Positions 29,007 through 39,107 of a stretch of 63,132 bases of DNA are shown here, piece by piece. This DNA is from Undibacterium sp. (GTDB lineage Bacteria > Pseudomonadota > Gammaproteobacteria > Burkholderiales > Burkholderiaceae_D). How positions within the stretch are numbered: the first letter of the stretch is position 1; the number at the start of each line of letters is the position of its first letter. Both the position numbers and the translations under genes were made by a program. The notes beneath the pieces were generated by a model, which worked only from the letters and a program-made list of their open reading frames with translations, did no database searches and was not told where the DNA came from. The stretch is from contig JANXTO010000101.1 of NCBI GenBank assembly GCA_025352365.1, positions 1 through 63,132 of the forward strand, written 5' to 3'.

Positions 29007-30350
29007 ATGAAGCCGGTTATTGCACTTATAGGTCGACCAAATGTCGGCAAATCCACGCTGTTCAATCGACTTACTCGCTCTCGTGACGCGCTAGTGGCAG
29101 ATCTTCCTGGTTTGACAAGGGATAGACATTACGGTGAGGGACGTATTGGTGAACGTCCATTTTTGGTTATAGATACTGGTGGTTTCGAGCCCGTTGCCAA
29201 AGAAGGCATCATGCATGAAATGGCTAAGCAAACTAAGCAGGCTGTAGCTGAGGCTGATGTGGTTGTGTTTATCGTTGATGGACGTCAGGGTTTGACTCCG
29301 CATGATAAAACTATTACGGATTTTTTGCGGAAATCTGGACGCTCCGTGATGTTGGTAGTAAATAAAGCTGAGGGTATGAAATATAGCTCTGTTACAGCCG
29401 ATTTTTATGAATTAGGGTTAGGCGATCCGTACGTCATTTCAGCAGCGCACGGAGATGGCGTAACAGATTTAGTTGAGGAGTCGTTAGACATTGCGTTTGC
29501 GCAAAGACCTCCAGAATTGGAGGAGCCAGATGATGTCGTAAGGGGAATCAAGCTCGCGATAGTTGGGCGTCCAAATGTTGGTAAATCAACTTTAGTTAAC
29601 ACACTATTGGGCGAGGATCGGGTCATAGCATTTGATATGCCCGGTACTACCCGTGATTCGATTGAAATTCCTTTTGAGCGCGATGGAAAACATTACACTT
29701 TGATTGACACAGCGGGTATTCGCCGCCGTGGAAAAGTGTTTGAGGCAATAGAAAAATTTTCTGTAGTCAAAACTTTACAATCGGTTTCGGAAGCAAATGT
29801 TGTGTTGCTGATGCTCGATGCGCAGCAAGATATATCTGAGCAAGATGCACATATAGCTGGCTTTATCTTGGAGTCTGGACGAGCCTTAGTTATTGGTGTC
29901 AATAAATGGGATGGCTTGCAAAGCGACAGACGCGATGAAATCAAATTAGATATTGAACGTAAGCTAAATTTTTTAACATTTGCTAAGTTTCATTTTATTT
30001 CTGCTTTAAAAGCTAGCGGTATTGCCCCTTTAATGAAATCAGTCGATGCTGCTTATGCTGCAGCAACAGCGAACTTATCAACACCAAAATTAACTCGTGC
30101 GTTGATAGAAGCTGTGGAGCATCAGCAGCCGAAGCGTAAAGGCTCGATAAGGCCTAAGCTGCGTTATGCCCACCAAGGCGGTCAAAATCCACCCATTATT
30201 GTTATTCACGGCAATGCCTTGGATTCCATTGGTGATGTATATAAACGCTATTTGGAAAAACATTTCCGAGAAACCTTTTCTTTAGTGGGAACCCCTTTGC
30301 GCATAGAAATGCGCTCAGGTAAAAATCCTTTCTCTAAAACTGAAAAATAA
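29007..30350 (+). CDS. der: Ribosome biogenesis GTPase Der (EngA)
   Basis: Essential GTPase for 50S subunit assembly. 447 residues with two tandem G domains: [12 protein letters not shown] near residue 8 and [12 protein letters not shown] near residue 188, each with its DTAG/DTGG and NKxD-type motifs, then the C-terminal KH-like domain. Six bases after bamB. Confidence 0.97.
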   Translation: MKPVIALIGRPNVGKSTLFNRLTRSRDALVADLPGLTRDRHYGEGRIGERPFLVIDTGGFEPVAKEGIMHEMAKQTKQAVAEADVVVFIVDGRQGLTPHDKTITDFLRKSGRSVMLVVNKAEGMKYSSVTADFYELGLGDPYVISAAHGDGVTDLVEESLDIAFAQRPPELEEPDDVVRGIKLAIVGRPNVGKSTLVNTLLGEDRVIAFDMPGTTRDSIEIPFERDGKHYTLIDTAGIRRRGKVFEAIEKFSVVKTLQSVSEANVVLLMLDAQQDISEQDAHIAGFILESGRALVIGVNKWDGLQSDRRDEIKLDIERKLNFLTFAKFHFISALKASGIAPLMKSVDAAYAAATANLSTPKLTRALIEAVEHQQPKRKGSIRPKLRYAHQGGQNPPIIVIHGNALDSIGDVYKRYLEKHFRETFSLVGTPLRIEMRSGKNPFSKTEK

Positions 30351-30492
30351 GAATTTTCACTTGATCGTTGGTGGATCTAGCAAGCAGCGCAAGCGAAAAT
30401 AGATTACAGTTACAAGGTAATCAACTATTGGGACTCTTGAACTTTTGCAATGTGTCCCCAACTCCTGATCACAACAACATATTGGAGCTGTT

Positions 30493-30729
30493 ATGAGTAA
30501 TAAAGGGCAACTGTTACAAGACCCGTTCTTGAACGCACTTCGTAAAGAACATATTCCTGTATCCATCTATTTGGTGAATGGCATTAAGTTGCAAGGTCAT
30601 ATTGAATCTTTTGATCAATACGTAGTTTTATTGCGCAATACAGTGACGCAGATGGTATACAAACACGCCATTTCTACTGTTGTTCCCGCACGTGCTGTGA
30701 CCATCAATACTGAGTCAGAGCCCGAGTAA
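30493..30729 (+). CDS. hfq: RNA chaperone Hfq
   Basis: Hexameric Sm-like protein that pairs small RNAs with mRNAs. 78 residues, with Sm1 ([20 protein letters not shown]) and the Sm2 signature YKHAIST. GGAGC precedes the ATG. 142 bp upstream are non-coding and probably carry its promoter. Followed by hflX, the conserved hfq-hflX-hflK-hflC order. Confidence 0.97.
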   Translation: MSNKGQLLQDPFLNALRKEHIPVSIYLVNGIKLQGHIESFDQYVVLLRNTVTQMVYKHAISTVVPARAVTINTESEPE

Positions 30730-30767
30730 TTATTAGGTATTTATTTTTTGAAAAATAAAATTTTTCT

Positions 30768-31892
30768 ATGCGCGCCGTTTTAATCGGTGTGGACTTCGGT
30801 AAAGATGATTTTGCCGCTAGTTTAGAAGAACTATCTCTGCTCTCCCAATCTGCGGGGGCAGAGCCCACCACAACCATTACCTGCAAGCGCTCTAGTCCTG
30901 ATGCTGCGTTATTTCTGGGCTCTGGTAAAGTGCATGAGATTGCAAATGTCATTGCTGATGCTGAGCTTGATATTGCAATCTTTAATCATGCATTATCACC
31001 TGCGCAACAGCGGAATTTAGAGCGGCGTTTGAAAATACGGGTGGTCGACAGAACTAGTCTGATTCTTGATATTTTCGCGCAGCGTGCTCATAGTCATGAA
31101 GGTAAAGTCCAAGTCGAATTAGCGCAGTTGCAGCATCTTGCTACAAGGTTGATACGTGGCTGGACTCATCTGGAGCGACAAAAGGGTGGTATTGGTTTGC
31201 GCGGGCCTGGAGAGACTCAGCTTGAGACTGATCGCCGTTTAATCGGTGACCGAGTTAAAGCACTTAAAGCTCGTATGGAGAAGCTACATAAACAGCGTGA
31301 AACACAAAGACGTTCGCGTGGTAGAAGCCACACCTTTTCAGTATCTCTGGTTGGTTATACTAATGCGGGTAAATCTACGTTATTTAATTCGTTGACGAAG
31401 GCGGGTGCTTACGCAGCAGACCAGTTGTTTGCTACGTTAGACACTACATCACGACGTTTGTATCTTGCCGATGCAGGTAGTGTCGTGATATCTGACACGG
31501 TAGGGTTCATCAGAGAATTACCGCATCAATTGGTCGATGCATTTCGTGCTACTTTGGAAGAGACAATTCATGCCGATTTGTTGTTGCATGTAGTTGATGC
31601 AAGTAGCCCAGTGCGCTTAGACCAAATTCAACAAGTTAATGACGTATTGAAAGAGATCGGTGCTGACCATATTCCTCAATTATTGGTTTGGAATAAGATC
31701 GATTTGGCTGGTTTGGGGCCGAGCTTGGAGCTAGGTGAGTATGATAAAATTCAAAGAGTCTTTTTGAGTGCGCAAACTGGTGCTGGAGTAGGTTTGTTGA
31801 GGCAAGCGGTTACAGAGTTTGCTAAAGACTACGCGTTAAAAAGAAACAATCCAGTAGAGATCGCCCAGTTTGATGATGCGCGGTTTGTCTAA
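30768..31892 (+). CDS. hflX: Ribosome-splitting GTPase HflX
   Basis: GTPase that binds and splits stalled 70S ribosomes. 374 residues: N-terminal HflX domain, the GGIGLRGPGETQLETDRR glycine-rich segment, Walker A GYTNAGKSTLFN, DTVGFIRELPH, and NKID. The C-terminus is short. Lies 38 bp after hfq, likely in one operon. Confidence 0.96.
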   Translation: MRAVLIGVDFGKDDFAASLEELSLLSQSAGAEPTTTITCKRSSPDAALFLGSGKVHEIANVIADAELDIAIFNHALSPAQQRNLERRLKIRVVDRTSLILDIFAQRAHSHEGKVQVELAQLQHLATRLIRGWTHLERQKGGIGLRGPGETQLETDRRLIGDRVKALKARMEKLHKQRETQRRSRGRSHTFSVSLVGYTNAGKSTLFNSLTKAGAYAADQLFATLDTTSRRLYLADAGSVVISDTVGFIRELPHQLVDAFRATLEETIHADLLLHVVDASSPVRLDQIQQVNDVLKEIGADHIPQLLVWNKIDLAGLGPSLELGEYDKIQRVFLSAQTGAGVGLLRQAVTEFAKDYALKRNNPVEIAQFDDARFV

Positions 31893-31990
31893 AATTTTAT
31901 TCAGTATTAACTCTATTTGTAGTTCAACTCATTATGTTATTGGATAACGACAGAATGTTCGTTTCACTTCTAAAAAAAATTGGCTTAACG

Positions 31991-33244
31991 ATGTCGTTGA
32001 ACGATCCTCAATGGGGTCGTGGCTCTCAAAATAACGATAAGGATGGCAAGAAGCCACCTGAGGGTCCACCCGATTTAGAGAAATTATGGCGCGACTTTAA
32101 TGAACGAATTAGTCGTTTCCTAGGCTCAAAAAATAATGGTAATAATGGCGGCGGTAGCGGCGGGTTCACTCCTGATGCTGCCAGTGCTAAATTAGGTGTA
32201 AGCATCATCGTTGTTGTGCTGGCGTTCATTTGGTTAATCAGTGGATTCTTCATTGTTCAAGAAGGTCAAACAGGCGTTATTACGACATTTGGTAAGTTCA
32301 GCCATACAACAATGTCCGGTTTTAACTGGCGTTGGCCTTACCCGATTCAGGCTCATGAAATCGTCGACGTATCTCAGGTACGCACCGTCGAAGTTGGTTA
32401 TCGCTCTAATGTTAAGAATAAAGAGCCAAAAGAAGCACTGATGTTGACCGAGGATGAAAATATCATCGATATTCAGTTTGCCGTTCAATATAAATTAAAG
32501 AGTGCGTCTGATTGGCTCTTTAATAATCGTGATCCAGAGGGTACGATCAAGCAAGTGGCAGAAACTGCGATTCGTGAAGTTGTAGGGAAAAGTAAAATGG
32601 ATTTTGTTCTGTACGAGGGACGAGAAAAGGTTGCGCAAGATGTCGGTGCTTTAATGCAGCAAATTCTTGAACGGTATCAAGCCGGTGTACAGGTTGCGAA
32701 TGTCACGATGCAAGGTGTACAGCCTCCTGAGCAAGTACAAGCAGCTTTTGATGATGCCGTAAAAGCGGGTCAGGATAAAGAACGTCAAAAAAATGAAGGT
32801 CAAGCCTACGCAAATGATGTGATTCCGAAAGCACGTGGTGAGGCATCGCGCATGTTGCAAGAGTCAGAAGCATACGAGTCAAGAATTATAGCGACCGCCG
32901 AAGGTAATGCATCGCGTTTTAAGCAAGTGTTGGCTGAATATCAAAAGGCGCCTGCAGTTACGCGAGACCGTATGTATCTTGAAACGATGCAACAAATTTT
33001 TTCCAGTACGACTAAAGTAATGATGGATTCTAAGAGTGCTAACAATATGATTTATCTTCCTTTAGATAAGTTAATTCCAGCGTCAGATAATGCTAACGTT
33101 AAATCTTCGCCTTCGTCTGTAACAACGACACCAGTGGCGCCGACTCCACAAGTAACTGAGCAGATTCCGACGGTTGAGTTGCGTTATAGTAAAGATGGAA
33201 GATCTCGTGATAGCCGTGATTCTCGTGATCGTGAGGTAAGATAA
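31991..33244 (+). CDS. hflK: FtsH protease modulator HflK
   Basis: SPFH-domain membrane protein that with HflC surrounds FtsH and limits access of substrates. About 417 residues from ATG 31991 (MSLNDPQWGR, the usual betaproteobacterial start); 31934 is an in-frame alternative. Gly/Asn-rich N-terminus, one transmembrane segment (VSIIVVVLAFIWLISGFFIV), SPFH domain, long helical region. The C-terminus has a short Arg/Asp/Ser repeat (DSRDSRDR). Overlaps hflC by one base. Confidence 0.94.
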   Translation: MSLNDPQWGRGSQNNDKDGKKPPEGPPDLEKLWRDFNERISRFLGSKNNGNNGGGSGGFTPDAASAKLGVSIIVVVLAFIWLISGFFIVQEGQTGVITTFGKFSHTTMSGFNWRWPYPIQAHEIVDVSQVRTVEVGYRSNVKNKEPKEALMLTEDENIIDIQFAVQYKLKSASDWLFNNRDPEGTIKQVAETAIREVVGKSKMDFVLYEGREKVAQDVGALMQQILERYQAGVQVANVTMQGVQPPEQVQAAFDDAVKAGQDKERQKNEGQAYANDVIPKARGEASRMLQESEAYESRIIATAEGNASRFKQVLAEYQKAPAVTRDRMYLETMQQIFSSTTKVMMDSKSANNMIYLPLDKLIPASDNANVKSSPSSVTTTPVAPTPQVTEQIPTVELRYSKDGRSRDSRDSRDREVR

Positions 33245-34155
33245 TGAATAAGTTATTTTCCTCGATACTTGCACTCATCATTGCAATCATGATTTTGTAT
33301 TCCACGATTTTTGTTGTGGATCAAAAATCATATGCCATTGTTTTTGCATTAGGTGAAGTAAAAGCGGTGATTAGCGAGCCAGGCTTGCATTTCAAATTGC
33401 CACCACCGTTTCAAAATGTTTTGTTTTTAGATAAACGTATTTTGACGATAGATACTCCAGATGCAGATCGTTTCATTACGGCAGAAAAGAAAAACATATT
33501 GGTTGATGCTTTCGTAAAATGGCACATTATCGAGCCAAAATTGTATTACGTTAGCTTCAAAGGTGATGAGGGCAGAGCTCGTGACCGCTTATATCAAATT
33601 GTGAAAGCAGCCTTAAATGATGAAATCACTAAACGTACTGTACGTGAAGTCATTTCGGGTGAGCGTGGCAAAGTTATGGAAGCGATCCGCGTCAAAGTTA
33701 CTGATGAGGCAAAGCAAATCGGCGTAGAGATTATTGATGTGCGATTGAAACGCGTTGATTATGTAGATCAGATCAATAGTTCAGTTTACGATCGAATGAA
33801 AGCAGAGCGTACTCGCGTGGCCAATGAATTACGCTCTACCGGATCTGCCGATTCTGAAAAAATCAGAGCAGATGCAGATAAACAAAGAACTGTAATTCTG
33901 GCTGAAGCATATCGTGAGGCTGAAAAGATGCGTGGCGCTGGCGATGCTGAAGCGTCACAAATCTATGCGCAGGCGTTCGGTCAAAATCCAGAGTTTTACA
34001 AATTTTATCGCAGCTTGGAGGCATATCGTGCCAGCTTTAAAACTAAGAACGATGTGATGGTAGTCGATCCAAATTCTGAGTTTTTTAAATATTTTAAAGC
34101 GCCTGGCGTAGGTGGCTCAAGTGGTTCAGCCGCAGCTCCAAGTAAGTCAAAGTAA
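33244..34155 (+). CDS. hflC: FtsH protease modulator HflC
   Basis: Partner of HflK. 303 residues with N-terminal transmembrane segment (about 5-23), SPFH domain with VDQKSYAIVFALGEV and the helical tail AEAYREAEKMRGAGDAEA followed by FYKFYRSLEAYR. Ends in a Gly/Ser/Ala-rich stretch. A strong hairpin follows at 34194. Confidence 0.96.
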   Translation: MNKLFSSILALIIAIMILYSTIFVVDQKSYAIVFALGEVKAVISEPGLHFKLPPPFQNVLFLDKRILTIDTPDADRFITAEKKNILVDAFVKWHIIEPKLYYVSFKGDEGRARDRLYQIVKAALNDEITKRTVREVISGERGKVMEAIRVKVTDEAKQIGVEIIDVRLKRVDYVDQINSSVYDRMKAERTRVANELRSTGSADSEKIRADADKQRTVILAEAYREAEKMRGAGDAEASQIYAQAFGQNPEFYKFYRSLEAYRASFKTKNDVMVVDPNSEFFKYFKAPGVGGSSGSAAAPSKSK

Positions 34156-34193
34156 TTAATTTATTAAGTAATACTCGTAACTGACAAGGTGAT

Positions 34194-34234
34194 AACGTAG
34201 GTCGTGCTATCTAATATGATGGCAGACCTACGTT
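34194..34234 (+). other. Long hairpin between hflC and hisZ
   Basis: AACGTAGGTC (34194-34203) pairs exactly with GACCTACGTT (34225-34234); the stem continues inward as TGCTATC/GATGGCA with one G-T pair and a one-base bulge, leaving a 6-base loop. About 17 paired positions. No T-run follows on either strand, so it is not a standard terminator; it may be an RNA processing or attenuation structure, or a protein-binding site. Confidence 0.7.
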
Positions 34235-34288
34235 TGTTGCGTTTGAGGTTTGATAATTTGTTGTTTGTTTTTATTTGATTGTAAGCTC

Positions 34289-35440
34289 ATGCCAAATTGG
34301 CTTTTACCGGAAAATATTGCTGATGTTTTGCCATCCGAAGCACGCAAAATAGAAGAGTTACGACGTGTGTTGTTGGACAATTTTAGATTGTATGGCTACG
34401 AGTTGGTCATGCCACCTTTACTCGAATACATAGAATCCTTGCTGACAGGTGCCGGTCAGGACATGGATTTGCGTATGTTTAAATTGGTTGATCAATTATC
34501 CGGCCGAACCATGGGAGTTCGGGCTGATATGACAACTCAGGTCGCAAGGATTGATGCGCATTTACTGAACCGTAATTCTGTGACGCGCTTATGTTATGCC
34601 GGAAGCGTATTGCATACGCGCCCGTCTGGCTTGCATGCAACACGCGAGCCGATTCAAATTGGTGCGGAAATTTATGGACATGCTGGTTTAGAAGCCGATG
34701 CTGAAATCCAGGAATTAGCGTTAGCTTCTTTAGCAATTGCGAATATCTCGGAAGTGCATCTCGACCTTTGTCATGTCGGTGTACTGAGGTCATTGTTGGA
34801 AAGTGATCCTGTTGCTAAAAAACACGCTTCCAGTTTATTTGCCTTACTGGAAGCGAAAGACTTACCTGCATTGGAGCTAATTTCTAAAGAATTTAGTCCG
34901 GTCGTGAGGCAAGCTTTGTTAGATTTGCCAAAGCTATATGGAGATGTATCTGTTATTGAATGCGCACGCGCCACATTGCCGCCACTGGCTGGCATTGCGC
35001 TTGCCTTGGATGAGCTTGATTATCTGGTGAAGCTTGCTGGTAGTGCGACAGTCACGATAGATTTGGCAGATCTACGAGGTTATCATTACCACAGTGGTGT
35101 GATGTTTAATGCTTTTGTGCCGGGCCTACCAAACGCAGTTGCTCGAGGAGGACGTTACGATCATGTTGGCGAAGCCTTTGGCAGAGCTCGTCCAGCGACT
35201 GGATTTTCACTTGATCTGCGCGAGCTAGCGCGTTTAATGCCATCGGCAGAGCGCAAAGATGCGATTCTTGCCCCTTGGAGCAAAGACCCAGCATTGCGAA
35301 TAAAGATTGGTGAATTACGCAAAAGTGGAGAAATTGTTATTCAAAGTTTGCCAGGTCATGAGAGCGAACAGGACGAATTTGACTGTAATAGGGCAGTCGT
35401 ATTTGATGGTAGTCATTGGATTCTTAAAAGTGTAGGTTAA
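34289..35440 (+). CDS. hisZ: ATP phosphoribosyltransferase regulatory subunit HisZ
   Basis: Catalytically inactive relative of histidyl-tRNA synthetase that is needed by short-form HisG in histidine synthesis. 383 residues from ATG 34289 ([17 protein letters not shown]); shows [20 protein letters not shown] and [22 protein letters not shown] but lacks the tRNA-binding domain. hisG itself is not in the window. An earlier TTG start is unlikely. Followed at once by purA. Confidence 0.93.
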   Translation: MPNWLLPENIADVLPSEARKIEELRRVLLDNFRLYGYELVMPPLLEYIESLLTGAGQDMDLRMFKLVDQLSGRTMGVRADMTTQVARIDAHLLNRNSVTRLCYAGSVLHTRPSGLHATREPIQIGAEIYGHAGLEADAEIQELALASLAIANISEVHLDLCHVGVLRSLLESDPVAKKHASSLFALLEAKDLPALELISKEFSPVVRQALLDLPKLYGDVSVIECARATLPPLAGIALALDELDYLVKLAGSATVTIDLADLRGYHYHSGVMFNAFVPGLPNAVARGGRYDHVGEAFGRARPATGFSLDLRELARLMPSAERKDAILAPWSKDPALRIKIGELRKSGEIVIQSLPGHESEQDEFDCNRAVVFDGSHWILKSVG

Positions 35441-36757
<1,317 letters not shown>

Positions 36758-36788
36758 TTCAGCAAATAAATAAAATAAGGTAAGTAAG

Positions 36789-37334
36789 ATGACGTTGCCA
36801 GCTTCAACAGATAAAGATTTATGGGTTTCATGGGAGTCCTACCATCGCTCCGTCGAGCATTTGGCGTTAAAAGTATATGAGTCTGGTTGGAAGTTTGACC
36901 AGATTTTATGCCTCGCGCGTGGTGGCTTGCGTCCCGGTGATACTTTATCCCGTATTTTTGATGTGCCATTGGCAATTTTATCGACTAGCTCGTATCGAGA
37001 AGACGCGGGTACAGTGCAGGGATCATTGGATATAGGTAAATATATTTCGATGACCAAGGGTAGTTTGCAAGGACGCGTTTTAGTAGTGGATGATCTGGTC
37101 GATTCCGGTGTCACCTTAGAAAAAGTTTTGCATCATCTGCGTGAAAATTTCCCAGGTGTTACTGAGGCCAAATCAGCCGTCATTTGGTATAAGGCTTGCT
37201 CGACTGTAAAGCCAGATTTTTATCTGGATTACCTTGCAAGCAATCCTTGGATACATCAACCTTTTGAAGAGTACGACAGTATTCGACCACAGCAATTAAA
37301 TGCTTGGTTAAAAAAAGGTGAAACAAAAGAGTAA
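36789..37334 (+). CDS. Purine (xanthine/hypoxanthine-type) phosphoribosyltransferase
   Basis: 181 residues with the type I phosphoribosyltransferase PRPP loop VLVVDDLVDSGVTLEKVL (about 97-114) and an early ARGGLRPGDTLSR segment, which resembles Gpt-like enzymes. It probably salvages a purine base to its nucleotide, in keeping with purA just upstream (31 bp gap with AAGGTAAG before the start). The exact base cannot be read from sequence. Ends the long plus-strand gene run before a strong terminator. Confidence 0.85.
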   Translation: MTLPASTDKDLWVSWESYHRSVEHLALKVYESGWKFDQILCLARGGLRPGDTLSRIFDVPLAILSTSSYREDAGTVQGSLDIGKYISMTKGSLQGRVLVVDDLVDSGVTLEKVLHHLRENFPGVTEAKSAVIWYKACSTVKPDFYLDYLASNPWIHQPFEEYDSIRPQQLNAWLKKGETKE

Positions 37335-37344
37335 TCATCATGAT

Positions 37345-37376
37345 GGGAGCAAACAAAATTTGCTCCCGTTTTTTTT
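37345..37376 (+). terminator. Rho-independent terminator
   Basis: 9 bp perfect stem GGGAGCAAA/TTTGCTCCC, 5-base loop CAAAA, one G, then eight T. Located 10 bp after the phosphoribosyltransferase stop; it closes the hisZ-purA unit. Confidence 0.93.
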
Positions 37377-37515
37377 GATATTGACGAGACATAGATAATT
37401 CGAATTAACAGAAATCAAGCCTCACGCGAATTCAAAACTAATCGCCCAACAGGAATGCAAAATCGGTATTACCTATTGTCGAGAGTGATATTTGGTCCAT
37501 GGATTTATTGAGTTA

Positions 37516-37598
37516 AATATACTCCCCTAGATTTTCAATAAAAATGCTGTATTGTTCAATTAATCTATGGACGATTAAAATATACTCACTATCAGTAT
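37516..37598 (-). repeat. Dispersed intergenic repeat, copy B
   Basis: 83 bp on the minus strand. Read in reverse it starts ATACTGATAGTGAGTAT, continues ATTTTAATCGTCCATAGATT, and ends GGGGAGTATATT: the same length and block order as copy A. The hairpin arm opposite GTCCAT has drifted (TTGAAC). Confidence 0.85.
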
Positions 37599-37846
37599 TA
37601 ATATTTTAGGGGCGTTTAGATCTATCAATGATGCTCGCATAGCTGCTTATAGTGACTCTTAGTTTGTATTTGTTCACAGCTTGTGAATAAATATAAAGCA
37701 GTATGGTGTTGCTTGAAATTCCGGTTGTCGTACACATAACCAAACTGTCCAACGATTGATTAAATAGCCTAAACAATTAAGATAAATGAGCAAACAGGCA
37801 ATCAAAATGACCAGTAAATTATTAACAAACAACGGACAAATAACCT

Positions 37847-38464
37847 ATGCATTACGGTGAACGTTTCAACAGTATCAGTCATACAGTCGGCGCTGCTTTG
37901 GCTGCTATCGGCGGTACTGTCTTAATCGTACTCGCAGCAAAATCTGGCGACCCTTGGAAAATAGTTAGCTTCAGTATTTATACCGCTACCTTATTGATTC
38001 TTTATCTGGCGTCCACGCTTTACCACAGCCTGCGTGGTGGAGCTAAAAATGTGTTTCAAAAATTTGATTACTGTGCAATTTACTTATTGATTGCCGGAAG
38101 CTACACCCCGTTTACTCTGGTGACCTTGCGTGGTGCTTGGGGATGGGCCTTGTTTGGCGTAGTCTGGGGTTTAGCGTTGGCCGGTATTCTTCAGGAAATA
38201 TGGCTGGCTAAAGGCGCGCGCATCATGTCGCTGATCATTTATGTAATGATGGGCTGGTTGGCATTGATCGGCATTAAACCTTTATTCACTGCGCTAGGCT
38301 CATATGGCTTTGCATGGCTTGCCGCAGGAGGGCTGTTTTATACTTTAGGAATTGGTTTTTATGCTACCGATCACAAGGTGAAGCATGGTCATGGCGTATG
38401 GCATCTTTTTGTTTTGGCTGGCAGTGTTTGCCACTATGTTGCAGTTTTATTTTACGTTGCTTAG
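37847..38464 (+). CDS. HlyIII/YqfA-type integral membrane protein
   Basis: 205 residues with about seven transmembrane segments, of the hemolysin III / PAQR-like family. Carries the conserved pattern: ERFNSISHTVGAALA near the start, LYHSLRG with YCAIYLLIAGSYTPF (residues about 63-88), and the C-terminal HVKHGH/HLFVLAGSVCHY histidines, which are likely metal ligands. Despite the name most members are not proven toxins; related proteins act in membrane stress or lipid homeostasis. Stands alone. Confidence 0.88.
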   Translation: MHYGERFNSISHTVGAALAAIGGTVLIVLAAKSGDPWKIVSFSIYTATLLILYLASTLYHSLRGGAKNVFQKFDYCAIYLLIAGSYTPFTLVTLRGAWGWALFGVVWGLALAGILQEIWLAKGARIMSLIIYVMMGWLALIGIKPLFTALGSYGFAWLAAGGLFYTLGIGFYATDHKVKHGHGVWHLFVLAGSVCHYVAVLFYVA

Positions 38465-38806
38465 TGATCGTAGGTAAAAAACTTATAGATTAAATGTCTC
38501 TAGTAATCAATATGTTAGCTGAAGAGCAGATGAGATAAAAAGCTAGGAGATTTATAAATAAAACGATAGTTTTAGATGGGCTTGAGCAAAGATCGGGGTT
38601 GATCTTTAGATCGAACACATTTGCTTCGTTTGTGTCGTCAATGAGTCGTGTATTCGCAGTTATAATCTTAAAATGGTTCGCTGAACAGATGAGATTTCTC
38701 CGCAATCAACTCAGCGACCAAATACTCGATGTGTAATGCATTGAGTAGAAGCTAGGAGCGGTGTTGAGCGAAAGCGAAAATGCAAACGAATTTAGTCATC
38801 CAAATA
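38465..38806. other. 342 bp gap before the tRNA terminator
   Basis: AT-rich spacer between the HlyIII-like gene and tRNA-Leu. Only a small AGATC...GATCT palindrome near 38599-38616 is visible. No ORF is supported. Confidence 0.4.
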
Positions 38807-38839
38807 GCAAAAAGCCTCGTTAAAAAATCAACGAGGCTT
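38807..38839 (-). terminator. Terminator of tRNA-Leu
   Basis: On the minus strand AAGCCTCGTT pairs with AACGAGGCTT (10 bp, 8-base loop) and is followed by a T-run. It starts 9 bp beyond the CCA end of the tRNA. Confidence 0.88.
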
Positions 38840-38847
38840 AAAATACT

Positions 38848-38932
38848 TGGTGCCCACGGAGGGACTCGAACCCCCACACCCGAAGGCACATGGACCTGAA
38901 CCATGCGCGTCTACCAATTCCGCCACGTGGGC
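38848..38932 (-). tRNA. tRNA-Leu (anticodon CAG)
   Basis: 85 nt including an encoded CCA end. Acceptor GCCCACG pairs with CGTGGGC; D-arm TGGCGGAATTGGTAGACGC, anticodon loop TTCAGGT giving CAG, a class II long variable arm (TGCCTTCGGGTG) and T-arm GGGGGTTCGAGTCCC are all present. It decodes CUG, the main leucine codon. Confidence 0.97.
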
Positions 38933-38945
38933 AACGAAAGACGTG

Positions 38946-38973
38946 ATTATAGAGTATCGGCGTACTAAGTCAA
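38946..38973 (-). promoter_or_regulatory. Sigma-70 promoter of tRNA-Leu
   Basis: On the minus strand -35 TTGACT (38968-38973) and a perfect -10 TATAAT (38946-38951) stand 16 bp apart, with the -10 box 13 bp before the tRNA 5' end. The best promoter match in the window. Confidence 0.88.
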
Positions 38974-39107
38974 TAGCTTGGCCAGTCCGGGGACGTAAGA
39001 TAGAGAGTAAAGTTAGGCAATTTGCTTGCGCTCCGGTAAACTAAGTACTTCCTGTAAAAATGACAGGGACCCATTTTTAATCATACTGAAGAAAAGATTT
39101 TCAACTC

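Larger units (their letters stand above)
37335..37846. other. 512 bp gap with terminator and repeat
   Basis: After the terminator and about 140 bp of featureless sequence comes dispersed repeat copy B (37516-37598). The remaining 250 bp up to the next gene are AT-rich, with no hairpin or ORF I can support, and presumably hold the promoter of the HlyIII-like gene. Confidence 0.6.

Noticed and set aside
38847-39044. 65-residue plus-strand ORF
   Set aside because: It covers tRNA-Leu in antisense; its start MVPTEGLEPP is the familiar translation of a tRNA reverse complement.
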